DNA of 64,000 nt from Pseudo-nitzschia pungens (GCA_037355855.1 CM074768.1:1178001-1242000), one strand, 5' to 3'; numbered from the stretch's first letter, positions 16,301 through 25,529 are shown. Numbers and translations are program-made. Notes: generated by a model from the sequence alone, not told the origin.

Positions 16301-19300
16301 TTAAAGAAATCGTTCGAGGCATCGATATAAGCCTGTTTAAAATTGATATTTTTAGCCCGTTGTATATATGGCAGTAAATCGATCGGAGTCTTCCCAACAT
16401 ACCCCAACTTTTTCTTCGGCGATTTCCAATCGACACTGCATTCACTCAGAAAAATTCGTTTTTCTGGGTTTAGCGGGTGAGCAATTTCCACTGTATTTTG
16501 ATCACAGGGATACAAACGTTCGATAGAGCCATCTCTCTGTATTTGTATAGTTAGACAACCAGTCACGTTATTTTTGTGTGTTATCTTGGCCTGGACTGGT
16601 GTCTCTTGGTCCCCATCCTTATGGTAGTACATGAATCGGTTTGAACTTTTTGTAAACACTACAATGTTTGTGTTCGATGATTCTTCTTTGACATTACCCG
16701 TTGCCTTTTTCGGGTTGGCGAACAAACTACGCCTAATGGGATTCTTGAAGCAGGGCTCGCAATAAACCGAGAATCCGTCTCCATCCTTAGAATCGTTTCG
16801 AATTGGTAATGGTTCAAACAACACGTTGCAATGTAGGCAATTCCTATTCGGTGTTTCCCCGACAGTTTCAACACAATATCCACACAATCCACGGTCATTA
16901 GAACAAGAAAAATCACCCATTCCCCCGTGATAGAACCGGCGACAAAACTTGCACTTAGTCTTTGTATCATCAGGCCAAATTGTCATGTTTCCAAAGAAAC
17001 AGAATGATTTTGCACAACACACTGTACTGTCATCTCCCAGACCACTTCTGTGGGCTAGGCTGTCCAGGTTGGAAGTCGGACAATTATCAGTCAGGTATAC
17101 TGATTTACGTTTTAAGCTTGTATCCATAATGCCACTGATGATGTCCTTCACAGAAATATTTGTATTGCTTGATACTTTTTTTCTCGCCCGCTGGCTGTGC
17201 AAAATCGCTCTAGCTCTGATCAGATGATATTGTGGATGATTTACCAAATTTCGGGCCATTTCCAGATAACTGCTTTTGGACTGATTGCTTTTGTATCTCA
17301 AGTCATGGACAAATAAAACAGCAAGTAGTTCCTTCGTAGTAAATTCAGACATCAAACCGGACTGGGACCGTAGTCTGACAAGGAGACTTCTTTCGTCGGT
17401 TTTTTTAACCAATTTTTTGTTTTCAGTATCCTTTTTTGTTATTGGTAGTTTTCTTTTTCGGCGTTGAGCAAGTTTGTTTATAGCCGGATTTTTTCTTTTT
17501 AAACTTGAACGTAAATCACCCTGATTTCCCAATATAGACACTTCCTCGAAAATATCTGTTTTTAATGTCCATGGGCTGATGTACCTTCGAAGCAGGATCG
17601 AAAGAGGGAGACTCATGCAATAAATATTCCGTGATATCTTTGTTTTTCCCTTGTCTGCGGCTGGAATCGATCTTTCAAAAATTTTGTCCATTACACATAT
17701 TCCAGAATCGATGTCGTCAAATTTATCTGAAAGTGACAAAATGCCATCTTCAGATAACTGCCACTCAATTTTATTTTGTTTTTTCTTTAAAAATTTAAGA
17801 AGGAAGGAATCGCGGAAATCACTGACTGATTTCTTACAAGAGTCTGGGCAATTCAAGTGATGGTATGTATGTATAAGCCCGACTCGTGGTAATAATAAGA
17901 TCACCGACCACCATCTGTGACAATTAGATTCTGGCGATTTACAGAAGATTGGGAAGTAAATCTGGTTCGGACAGAATGTTTTACCGTCATGAATGAACGT
18001 GTAGGGTATCGAATAATCCACTTGGGGATTATTGCTGTCCGCCGACTGGTGAACAAAAAACTTGGGTCGGGATTGGTCCTTGGGAAACGCCTGTCGATTG
18101 AACAGAACGACAAAAGCGTTCATGAAACAGGGTAGAATTCTACCATTTTTGCACTCGATTATATCACGAAACCATTCCACTTTGAAATTGAAATCCAACT
18201 CGTCACCAACATCCACCCTTTGTAAAAGCTTTTTCTCTAACTCGGATGATGTGAACTGTTCTGCACACGATGACAACTTAGATACTACCTCTCGAAGTAA
18301 TACACTAACATCCATATTTGAAACTCCCGAGAGAAATGTATTCGCGGAGGATAATCCACCGGTGACATTGGATTCAACCTGCTGGTGAGAATCTTCGTCG
18401 TCACCTACCACCATCTTGGCATGTCGTTCTGGGGTAATTTCCCCCTCGTTTGCAGCTATATTCAGCGCTGTAGTCAAAGCTGGACTACCCTGGATATCAG
18501 TTTCGGGGTCCAAAGCCGAAACTTGTGTTAACGGTACGTCGTTTGCCTGGCTACATTCGGAGTTGGAACTGACACTGTCGTTGTTTCCTGGATCATTCAC
18601 ACACTCCTGATTTGTCTCAGTCTTCGCTAAATATGCCAGCCTTTCACAGACGCGTTTCTTCCGACCCCTATCGACACTTGGAATTTCACCGAGATAAGAA
18701 CCCAAGGAGCGTGCCTCGTTAGGTGTGTCCGTCAACGGGCATCCAACCCCATAATTCTCGCTTGATCTTCCAAGGGTATAGACATAGGACGACAAATCCT
18801 GACCGATCAGTTTTTGCGCGAATCGGTCTACTATTTCTCCCAAAGAAAAAGAGAGGATTTTGTGTTCCTGCAAGTTGAAGTTCCGCCCTTCATCTCCGAA
18901 ATCAATTGTTCCATTGAGAGTATCAATTTCGTCTTCGTCCAATCCGTGCCCGAAGAATTTCTTCCGACACGGAGAATATACATTTTTATCATCGCCATCA
19001 CACAACTCTATCGGTGGCATATCTACGGGAAGGTTTTCTTCGTCCGGGGTGTACGGTTGCTGCTTCGCCAAATCGCTGATTCGGTAGATGATATAATCGC
19101 CGGGCACGATTTCAGATAATGGACAAAAATTCTCCGGTTCTGCACTATCATCACGTCCTGATGTGGTTCTCTTTTTACCATCAGTAACGAGGCTCATCTG
19201 ATCTATTCCTTCCATCCCGAGATCACCATTCTCTTCCCGTTGATACTTCCTGTGAGTTGTGTCAATTTTTTTTTGCCTGGAAATAGTGAAAGGTTTGTTG

Positions 19301-21729
19301 ATCTTTGCCAGTGGGGACAAAACACCGCCCTCTCTCTTACTAATTCGACGGTACCCCGGTCTAAATGGAAAGGCAGTTAATTCTCCGTTCGATGTGATAC
19401 GCTTGCCCTTGGATTCCTTAGACTTGGAATACCTCGGAGGAGGACTAAGTTGGAGTGGCGCATGTAAATTCCTTGTGTCAACTGTCGTTGGTTCATATAT
19501 TTCCAAGCAATTCTTTGCAGAAGAAAAGGGATCACCAAAACAATATTCGTTGTTTGACCTCCGGATAAGGGTACGCGAGCAAGATGAAAGACTGGAAGAA
19601 TGATAAACCAGGGACTCGATTATTCCCATTACAGGAATGGTAATAGGAAGGGGCCAACAGGGATGCCCCCTTGCCACAGACAGTCCAATCCGAAAACACG
19701 GACAAATAGACTGTCTCATTTGTGTGAATTCCACGTGTAACTGACAAGTAGTTGAAAGACATAAAGTCTCACGTGCACTCAATATGTCGTCTTCACATTG
19801 GGACAAAAAGGCGTTTCTCAGGTGATAACTTGTACGATGATTCCATTTCATCACATAAAGATGGGTGCATTCATCGCTATCGCGGCGAATTGTGATTCTG
19901 ATACCATCCTTTCCATTGTGATTCGTAACGTAGCTTGGGGATCCATGTAGAGTGAAATCGTTGTTACTCGCTTCCCGGCTGTTAAACAGATTGATTTGTT
20001 GACCAATAGACGACAAGATGGAAGAACCTTGGTCATTGTTTAATTTCTTCAAAAACTTGGAAACAGCCTCATTGTACATATTAACAAAGGCGACGTTCGT
20101 GGAGTGTGGGAGTTTATTACGTACGTCGTTGGCAAGTAATTTTCCCGCGATAGTCTCTGCCAAATTGGTTCTCTTGAATCCCATTCTCAGCGTACGCTCT
20201 TCACGCCGCATTGGTGCTCTCTTGACATATCGAAAATTTGATGCATAGGCCGCTGCCTGACAAACACCAGTGTCTACCAACACTTGAGTAACATTATCGC
20301 CTCGATCAAACAGATCGTGCATATATTGCAAAAAATAGAATTGTTCCGCAAAAGTCTTCATGTTCAAAAAGAAAAGGTCCTCTTTGTAATTCTCCGAGTT
20401 ACCGATAACCGTCCACAATTTTGGGTCATACCGGATTATGTACAAGATCAAACCGGCACATTCCTTCCTACTTTGACCCTGGTTAAGATCTAGTATGTCG
20501 GAAAAAAGCGAGATCAAGTGACCGAAAAATGAGTCACTAGAAGTAGAGTCGGAAGCACCGATTATATGACGGGTAAGTGTCTGATGACTCTGTAACACCC
20601 AAGCGTTATGTTTGTTTGTATTTTCGCTTTTTCCGTGGCGATAGTTCGTGAAAAGTTTCTTGTGTTTAACGCGTATGGATCGAATTAGATGTTGCAAGCA
20701 TAGAGTTACCCGGAACGATACTTGGAACTGTTTGAAGAATGCATCGAACGTCGATATAAGTGGTCCCTGGTCGGTGACGAAAGCGTGTTGGTCAAGCTCG
20801 AGTCCATGCTTTATACAACACTGAACAACCCAAGCTAGCTGTGATTTATTTTCCCGGGGGATTATTGCCCATGCAAGAGGTAAGGTATCACCGAATATGG
20901 TTTTTGTCACCAACACAAAACAAACCCCATCATAGTTTTTCTCCTTGTAGTGGAAGCAATCGCCAACGAAAACTGGTGTCGTCGTGGTTCCAAAATATCG
21001 TCGGTTTGCCATCGGTGTAGAAATGAAGGAACGATAAAAACGACAATTGTCGTCGGTCTGTAACATAACTGTTAGGTCTTTATTGGAGTCAGTTAATGCT
21101 TGCATCCAATTGACCATAGTTGAAAATTGTTGACGGGGTAAATGGTTCTGTACATGTTTGTAAACGGACAATTTTGCCCGCCTCATCAGAACTCCGGGTC
21201 TTGGAGATGCAGTCATAAACTCCGACTCTGCGAGCCATTTGAACATCATGGGGTTTTTCAAATACTTGCTGTCGGGATATAAAGACATATTGTCTTGAAT
21301 GTATTTCTGGAAAGGTGGGAAATGAACAAGAATATTCTGGCGATCGAAAACGGGTAGGGGTTTGCGAGCTTGTTCATTCACCTTGTCCAGGTCGTCCATA
21401 TTTTCAAAAGGTAGAAGGTACCATTTTGTTGTACCGGCATTTTCGCCGCTCATTAAGGGATCGACTTCTTGATGTGCGTGTTTACAGGAGACTACGATGT
21501 AAATACCAGTACATTTGCACATGAAACGTCTTGTATACCTGTCTTTGCGATAAGTTGTTTTTCCGGAGGTGACGATATGGAGCCCCCACCGGTTGAAACA
21601 GTAAGAGGCTAAATCCTCTGCTAAATGAGAGGTTGTAGAAGAGAAAGGAGGAGGTGCCCGACGGTAAGACTCGAGTGACATTGGATGCCACCTTCTAATA
21701 GACACCGTGCCATCGTTGATAGTCGTCAT
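13345..21729 (-). CDS. MULE transposase fused to ULP1/C48 cysteine protease (2794 aa)
   Basis: Single exon from ATG at 21729. Residues about 50-90 hold Cys/His residues (CKC...SCKH) like a FAR1/GCM1-type DNA-binding leader. The MULE DDE region follows: D257 (VGDCF), D320 (TDQG) and the C344-x2-H347 signature (CLQHL). At 676-693 a SWIM-like motif has C-x-C-x12-C-x-P, lacking the final His. Residues about 1185-1350 resemble a ULP1 fold (RWWSVILLLP; DIDSGICV) with Ser where the catalytic Cys should be. A Cys-rich zinc region lies near 1572-1643. An intact ULP1 domain covers about 2090-2290: NWLNDVVVGFW, His in NSHWRLF, Asp in VLDSQ, and Q-x5-C in QHDGCSCGIYLC, the full protease set. The last 350 residues are acidic repeats (13780-14640) and then basic repeats. 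ULP1 fusions are known in some plant MULEs; this size and duplication are unusual. It probably performs excision and insertion of the element. Confidence 0.9.
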   Translation of the reverse strand: MTTINDGTVSIRRWHPMSLESYRRAPPPFSSTTSHLAEDLASYCFNRWGLHIVTSGKTTYRKDRYTRRFMCKCTGIYIVVSCKHAHQEVDPLMSGENAGTTKWYLLPFENMDDLDKVNEQARKPLPVFDRQNILVHFPPFQKYIQDNMSLYPDSKYLKNPMMFKWLAESEFMTASPRPGVLMRRAKLSVYKHVQNHLPRQQFSTMVNWMQALTDSNKDLTVMLQTDDNCRFYRSFISTPMANRRYFGTTTTPVFVGDCFHYKEKNYDGVCFVLVTKTIFGDTLPLAWAIIPRENKSQLAWVVQCCIKHGLELDQHAFVTDQGPLISTFDAFFKQFQVSFRVTLCLQHLIRSIRVKHKKLFTNYRHGKSENTNKHNAWVLQSHQTLTRHIIGASDSTSSDSFFGHLISLFSDILDLNQGQSRKECAGLILYIIRYDPKLWTVIGNSENYKEDLFFLNMKTFAEQFYFLQYMHDLFDRGDNVTQVLVDTGVCQAAAYASNFRYVKRAPMRREERTLRMGFKRTNLAETIAGKLLANDVRNKLPHSTNVAFVNMYNEAVSKFLKKLNNDQGSSILSSIGQQINLFNSREASNNDFTLHGSPSYVTNHNGKDGIRITIRRDSDECTHLYVMKWNHRTSYHLRNAFLSQCEDDILSARETLCLSTTCQLHVEFTQMRQSICPCFRIGLSVARGHPCWPLPITIPVMGIIESLVYHSSSLSSCSRTLIRRSNNEYCFGDPFSSAKNCLEIYEPTTVDTRNLHAPLQLSPPPRYSKSKESKGKRITSNGELTAFPFRPGYRRISKREGGVLSPLAKINKPFTISRQKKIDTTHRKYQREENGDLGMEGIDQMSLVTDGKKRTTSGRDDSAEPENFCPLSEIVPGDYIIYRISDLAKQQPYTPDEENLPVDMPPIELCDGDDKNVYSPCRKKFFGHGLDEDEIDTLNGTIDFGDEGRNFNLQEHKILSFSLGEIVDRFAQKLIGQDLSSYVYTLGRSSENYGVGCPLTDTPNEARSLGSYLGEIPSVDRGRKKRVCERLAYLAKTETNQECVNDPGNNDSVSSNSECSQANDVPLTQVSALDPETDIQGSPALTTALNIAANEGEITPERHAKMVVGDDEDSHQQVESNVTGGLSSANTFLSGVSNMDVSVLLREVVSKLSSCAEQFTSSELEKKLLQRVDVGDELDFNFKVEWFRDIIECKNGRILPCFMNAFVVLFNRQAFPKDQSRPKFFVHQSADSNNPQVDYSIPYTFIHDGKTFCPNQIYFPIFCKSPESNCHRWWSVILLLPRVGLIHTYHHLNCPDSCKKSVSDFRDSFLLKFLKKKQNKIEWQLSEDGILSLSDKFDDIDSGICVMDKIFERSIPAADKGKTKISRNIYCMSLPLSILLRRYISPWTLKTDIFEEVSILGNQGDLRSSLKRKNPAINKLAQRRKRKLPITKKDTENKKLVKKTDERSLLVRLRSQSGLMSEFTTKELLAVLFVHDLRYKSNQSKSSYLEMARNLVNHPQYHLIRARAILHSQRARKKVSSNTNISVKDIISGIMDTSLKRKSVYLTDNCPTSNLDSLAHRSGLGDDSTVCCAKSFCFFGNMTIWPDDTKTKCKFCRRFYHGGMGDFSCSNDRGLCGYCVETVGETPNRNCLHCNVLFEPLPIRNDSKDGDGFSVYCEPCFKNPIRRSLFANPKKATGNVKEESSNTNIVVFTKSSNRFMYYHKDGDQETPVQAKITHKNNVTGCLTIQIQRDGSIERLYPCDQNTVEIAHPLNPEKRIFLSECSVDWKSPKKKLGYVGKTPIDLLPYIQRAKNINFKQAYIDASNDFFKQIGDHSSREEITKQELIQKPVIQLLTPSFYATPLPMKIIQRNPEGNAIVTINHTDFFCDLDLRENPAGYFYGNQTKILVSHGDLPKLQVVDPDNNRVFITISLKNQKSSCRQVFIAYSTIEPTRTSLIFDMDRFESGNFSDSSHLQTSEEDKTLCRLYFEGSKEDIIAFNKALLEIGSVEALTISEEAAICFGVNHGRCKLIDDKTKAEVAKESSTRLFSASIMGLPVCQKLIRENLAEKWYLLKSLYQEEQMDWCQEEEIDFSVMYNRTRFNENRYWATLEFTDDDYKTLEGDNWLNDVVVGFWCLLISIGAPKEVHVFLPQFFTQLEIHSKMKHEQNFDGKKALKIDFAFEDISKKRIFVIPQCDNSHWRLFLAYVEKDKTLSLIVLDSQKETYDTPNDYELKMLRSYFSEHYPGIKYREDDDQGRKIHPALKEAFECLDSQHDGCSCGIYLCHNAHFIVDNCSELIEAIDFHGQPSVDSKRTTARDISFSILGSEDTWNTLDEKSIRSFRDDFMEFATLLKRELFQYKVCHDIGHKTAKKKNKANNYHPEGALNPPVQSVCDGEEWNQTPEVKADSSIVETNPEACHSEGESNPPVQSNQTPEVEPDASKAKGDVLIEDPIIQTPEKSTQSDCSEVKADSSIVESNPPVQSVCDGEESNQTPDDCHSEGESNEPVQLVRDGEEWNQTPEVEPDDDPIIQTSEKSTQSDCSEVKADSSIPRDGEESNQTPEVEPDASKDKGDVLIDDPIIQTSEKSTQSDCSEVKADSSIVESNPPVQSVCDGEESNQTPDDCHSEGESNEPVQLVHDGEESNQTPEVEPDACKVKGDVSIDDPIIQTPEKSTQSDCSESDDVSLTNLVDEKLIGKRRQTECIESEYDQDEDDWLFHNPLTDSGDSRIRTRKKGLGKKIMVERKKQRVEKSRAQPEVGIVERKKQRVEKSRAQPEVGFKPVPNLSNQSSLYLSLRRSQRKKKLKMDEMYDYK
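13780..14640 (-). repeat. Imperfect coding repeats in the transposase C-terminus
   Basis: Segments encoding variants of CSEVKADSSIVESNPPVQS, DGEESNQTPEVEPD and DDPIIQTPEKSTQSD recur about five times in mixed order. The translated product is acidic and disordered. A further pair of repeats (ERKKQRVEKSRAQPEVG, at about 13450-13565) encodes a basic stretch. The pattern is typical of slippage or unequal exchange in a tail under weak constraint. Confidence 0.85.
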
Positions 21730-22056
21730 TACGGAATAAATGTGTTGTTGGAAAAAAAAATTTTAAGAATAAAAAAGTTTAATTACGGGAAACCATTGAA
21801 ATGTATAAAAATGCCGACATAAAGGGATAAAAAATACCGACGTAACGGAAGAAACTAAAAGTTAACGTGTGCAAAAATTTATTATGATTCGGCGATACCT
21901 GAAAGTTTTTAGTTAGGAATCACACACGACATGGGTGAATATATGCCCAACTACCGATGCAAAGTATAACATGAATATAAGAGAACGGTGTTGTCTGATA
22001 TGAAGTCAAAAGGATCACGGTTGAGACAGAAAAGTGTCGATATGAAGGAACATAGT

Positions 22057-22159
22057 ATCGTAAAAGTCCGATCGCTAGTTCAATATATTTAACCGTCAAA
22101 TTTTGTACCGAACTGAAGTAAAATTCAAATCGTAATGTACTATATACTGTTATAACTCC
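22057..22159 (-). repeat. Right terminal inverted repeat of the MULE
   Basis: Ends TATATACTGTTATAACTCC. It mirrors the left end from 6581, including the GTCCGATC octamer (22066-22073), which is at the same distance from the terminus (offsets 87-94) as GATCGGAC at 6667-6674. Confidence 0.92.
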
Positions 22160-22169
22160 GAACGTGAAT
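22160..22169. repeat. Target-site duplication, right copy (10 bp)
   Basis: GAACGTGAAT directly follows the right terminal repeat and matches 6571-6580. Confidence 0.88.
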
Positions 22170-23239
22170 GGAATAGAAAGCCGAGAAAACAATGGAACTT
22201 TCTTGTGCCGTTTCTTGCGGTCCGTATGTCGTACGTTCCACACAACAGTTGTCCCACGGAATACCGTAGAAGTACTAGTAAACAATAGAAATACTGTACA
22301 ACATAGAAATAAATCATACGAGTAGTACGTAGTACAAGTACAGTACAGTACGTACGAATGAGTACAGCGCAATTGCTTTCTCCAAAATAACTGCAGTTGA
22401 AAGGACGACTTTCGGCTTGTGAACAGGACGAGAAGCATGACCTACCGGTAAGATTAAGTTACCTGGTAACTTACTTGTACGACTTCTGAACGCCTCAATA
22501 GAGACCTAATCGGATGGAATTGTAATGGTCGTAGAACGTGCCTGCACTGGTACCATGCTGAAATAGCAGCAGTACCACTGCCTATTGGTGGTGGTGGTGG
22601 TGTTGTGCAAGCTAACAACAAACAAATCAGTGGAGTGATGCAGCAGCAATGGTTCCTCTTGCTTGACTTCTTGAAGAGCGGATAAGAAGTGTTCATGGTC
22701 ATCTCGTTCATCACAAAAGAGATACGCGAATGGATTGATAGAAGCTCTGAATAGCAGAAACTTCATCGAACCAAGAAAGTTTTGGTCGTTCTATTTCTGT
22801 ACTTCTACGGTACCATCCCACCAAGATGCGACTTCTGCCTCGTACTACTATATCCTAGTCGAATTGTTTCTGCTGGTGAACGATTCATTCCGAACGAATT
22901 GGAATTTGTGTACGACCAGCACTCGACCGGATCACATTCTCAGACAGCAGCATCAACTCTGCTGGCGCGAATTTCAAAGTCCTTAGTTGAATGGAAAGTA
23001 ACGCAGCCAAGAAGCGCAAAGCACCGGATCATCAAAATGGAGCGGGAATATCTGGTGGAAATGCGAGAACACCCACCGATACAGTAATGCTTTGAGAAAC
23101 CCTCGTGTGCTGGGGAGCAGGGCGTGCGCGCGACGAGTGCATGCTGCCGTTTGGTGCCAAAAAGTGGTAATTAGGCATGGCAACTGTCTACTACCGATCC
23201 ACTCTGGATTTTGGTCAACAGAAATTGTATTTCATTCTA

Positions 23240-23300
23240 TTGCATTGCATTGCATTGCATTGCATTGTATTGTATTGCGTGATTGCATTGCATGGTTATG
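23240..23300. repeat. ATTGC/ATTGT pentamer repeat
   Basis: About ten imperfect tandem ATTGC or ATTGT units. Confidence 0.75.
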
Positions 23301-23526
23301 ATTCTTTATTTGGCATTGCATTGTTCTGCGTGAATTCTTTAATACAACCCGATCACTTTGTTCTTTCTGATACTACTACTAGCGGCAAGTGAGTGCGCGA
23401 GTGAGTGCCCCAGTGAGCACGAAGCGAACGGCTCTCCTCCTCGACCCAATCCGCGCTCCGTGCGCGATTCCAAAAGGCCGTACGGAGCAATCCAACCACT
23501 CCTGCAGTTGTTGTCGTTTTCCCACG

Positions 23527-23557
23527 CTTGTTTGTTTGTTTGTTTGTTTGTTTGTTT
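23527..23557. repeat. (GTTT)n microsatellite
   Basis: Seven GTTT units in tandem, just past the stop codon of the lumenal protein gene. Confidence 0.85.
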
Positions 23558-23575
23558 GCTGGCTGGCGGACTCGC

Positions 23576-24280
23576 TCAGTTGCTCAGCTGCAACAGCTCG
23601 TCCAGTGCCTTTTTCGAGGCCTCGTACTCCCGGGTCGGATCGTTGTAGTAGCTGTCGATCAGGGCCTTGGAGGCCCCCGTCTTGCCCTCGGTGGCGATCG
23701 GATTGAAGACGTTGTTGTAGACGGCCATGTCCAGGAACCGCAGGTGCTGGAGGAGGTCCTCCCTCCCCTCCAGCGCCGCCAGCTCGTCCCCCCCGGTGTC
23801 CCCGATGGCCTCGGCGTAGGTCTTGAGGATCGGCGTCGTCTTGGACCAGCAGTCCCGCAGCGGGGCCTCCGTCAGGAGGGTCCGGACGCCGTCCCATTTT
23901 TCTTCCTTTAGGAGGCCGGGGACGGTGTCCAACTGGGCCTTGGCTTCCAGCAGGAGGGATCGCATCGATTGGACGTTCTCGGAGGCATCCGCCGCGGCCT
24001 CGGCCGGGGGGGCTCCCGCCAGCCCGATGGCGGACCACGAAGTAACCACGGCGGCCCGGGACAGGAAAGCCCTCCGGGTGGGGTTGCTTTGGCGGCAATC
24101 GTCGCCGTTGCCATCCCCATCGAGCGCTGTAGCTGTCGCTGTCGCCGCGGGTACCGGTGGGGCCGCGCTGCTTCGCGAGTGGGAAGCTGGAGTGGCTGTT
24201 GTCCCAAAGGATTCGGTGCCGGGAAGGAGCGACGCCGCGACGAAGATCAGGACGAGAAGGTAGTGGTGAAGCGATGCCAT
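23576..24280 (-). CDS. Thylakoid-lumen protein, Psb31/PsbQ-like candidate (234 aa)
   Basis: I start the gene at ATG 24280 (MASLHHYLL...), because an upstream open stretch has no targeting logic. The leader is tripartite. First comes a signal peptide (residues 1-24) ending before Phe25 (TES-FGTT, the diatom plastid cleavage pattern). Next is an Ala/Ser/Thr-rich transit segment. Then a twin-arginine lumen-targeting signal (NPTRRAFLSRAAVV, residues 67-80, with a hydrophobic core and a PAEA-A cleavage site near 95). The mature part, about 138 residues, is all helical and contains LLKEEKWDGVRTLL and a LDMAVYNNVFNP segment. This agrees with a small four-helix extrinsic photosystem II protein; Psb31 is my best guess from memory of the family. 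It would bind the lumenal face of photosystem II and support oxygen evolution. Targeting is confident, identity moderate. Confidence 0.75.
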   Translation of the reverse strand: MASLHHYLLVLIFVAASLLPGTESFGTTATPASHSRSSAAPPVPAATATATALDGDGNGDDCRQSNPTRRAFLSRAAVVTSWSAIGLAGAPPAEAAADASENVQSMRSLLLEAKAQLDTVPGLLKEEKWDGVRTLLTEAPLRDCWSKTTPILKTYAEAIGDTGGDELAALEGREDLLQHLRFLDMAVYNNVFNPIATEGKTGASKALIDSYYNDPTREYEASKKALDELLQLSN

Positions 24281-24937
24281 TCTTGGTTGTCTTTGTGACG
24301 CAGTGCAGTGCAGTGTGCAGTGCGAGTGCGTGCGGTACCGTTCGAGCCGATCGATGATTGTAACGTTCGGTGCGTAGTGGTTGGTAATTACAAGTAATCT
24401 TACCTGGTAACTTACTTCTACGGTAGGCAACAGGACAAGTAGGTTTCGTCCTTTGAGCGATCGAATGTTGCATGGAACATCCGGCGTTCTAGGTGGTGTC
24501 AAGGAAGTGTGTGTCAAACGAAACAGCTTACGAGTACAGCTTACACAACACGATACTGAGGCTCCTTGTACCGATACATACGGTAGTACAGAAACACGCA
24601 AGGTTACCAGACGGTGTGACGCGTCCTATGAAGACCACTAACTAAGACCTTACTTGTACTAAGCCTTACTTAGTCACACAAACCACAGATGGACCGTAAT
24701 TATCGGTACGTACTACGTACCGTATCTTTGGAGCGGCCATTTGGAGTTGAACTCGGACGGGCTGAGCACGAACGGCCAGTCGTGGATTGATTTCGTTCCT
24801 CTCTTGTTGATGAATTAGATTACTTGTAACCTTAACTTACCGTGTATCTTCCTTGTCGTTCGTACCAATTGCTATGTAGATATCTTATGAATATACAAAA
24901 CATATGTTTCAATGAAGTGTCATGCATGAGGGGTTCA
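24281..24937. other. Intergenic region
   Basis: Contains words shared with other intergenic stretches (ACCTGGTAACTTACTT at about 24403 also occurs near 22461; TTACTTGTAACCTTAACTTACC at about 24820, quoted here only in part as TTACTTGTAACC). No gene recognised. Confidence 0.5.
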
Positions 24938-24948
24938 GCGTTCCGCGC
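24938..24948. repeat. Target-site duplication of fold-back element A, left copy (11 bp)
   Basis: GCGTTCCGCGC stands before the left arm; the same 11 bp recur at 32131-32141. Confidence 0.8.
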
Positions 24949-25249
24949 GGAGGCTGGAACGCAGATACGACAAACGAAGTCGAAGGGAACGCAGATAGGG
25001 TATTTTGAGTCGAAATTTTTTCCTTGGTACGCTAATAGGGTAAAAAACCAAAATGGGGAGAAATCCGGTACGCAAATCTGGTAATGAAAACAGATGATAT
25101 TTTCGTCTCTATTCACATATTCAGTAACTAATTATTTTAATGATGCTCAACAGTATTTAACAGTACTAGGGCAATATTGCGTGCAAAATAACATGCACAC
25201 GTGCAAAATAACATGCACGCGTGCAAAATAATATGCACGGTAACATGCA

Positions 25250-25380
25250 CGATAAGATGCACGATAACATACACGATAACATAACATACACGATAACATA
25301 CACGATAACATACACGATAACATACACGATAACATACACAATAACATACACAATAACATACACAATAACATGCACGATAA
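25250..25380 (-). repeat. 12-bp tandem repeat CACGATAACATA in the left arm of element A
   Basis: About ten imperfect units. A matching array in opposite orientation is at about 31855-31950, and a third, with CATGCACGATAA units, is in element B (about 49020-49095). The repeat creates spurious periodic frames such as VCYRVCY. Confidence 0.9.
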
Positions 25381-25524
25381 CAAAAAATACACCTTAAGTA
25401 ACCATTTCGGATTATCAACGGTACGGTAAATATCAATCGCCGTATTAAATTTTCAATACGCATTAACACCGGGTTAATAGTTAAACATTTAACACGTAGA
25501 TTCAAAAACCTTCTTTACAGGGCC

Positions 25525-25529
25525 ACAAC
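25525..25529. repeat. Ty3 target-site duplication, left copy
   Basis: ACAAC, repeated directly at 31374-31378 after the 3' LTR. Confidence 0.85.

Larger units (their letters stand above)
6581..22159. mobile_element. Giant Mutator-like (MULE) DNA transposon, 15,579 bp, apparently complete
   Basis: The element is bounded by matching terminal inverted repeats and a 10-bp direct target duplication, both diagnostic of Mutator-superfamily insertion (typical duplication 8-11 bp). It encodes five genes: a spliced SWIM/RING-like protein (plus strand, 6878-7760), a CXXC-rich repeat protein (minus, 7929-10379), two proteins of unknown function (plus, 10937-11995 and 12555-13061) and an MULE transposase-ULP1 protease (minus, 13345-21729). 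All frames are open and the termini are preserved, so the copy may be active or recent. It is unusually long for an MULE. A ten-copy 41-bp tandem repeat lies in its middle. It sits 150 bp upstream of the phosphatase start codon at 6430. Confidence 0.9.
22170..23575. other. Intergenic region, simple repeats, no gene recognised
   Basis: The first part is probably the former upstream region of the phosphatase gene, displaced by the transposon. It contains GTTACCTGGTAACTTACTT-type words (about 22458), an ATTGC pentamer run (about 23240-23300) and a GTTT tetramer run (about 23527-23557). The frames present are short and lack domains. Confidence 0.5.

Noticed and set aside
23379..24473. Long shadow frame across the lumenal protein gene
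   Set aside because: Its Pro/Gly/Arg composition is that of an out-of-phase translation; the 23576-24280 frame has complete plastid and twin-arginine signals.
25137..25505. Periodic frames (VCYRVCY-type) in element A
   Set aside because: They are translations of the 12-bp CACGATAACATA array; the same happens in the opposite arm at about 31850.
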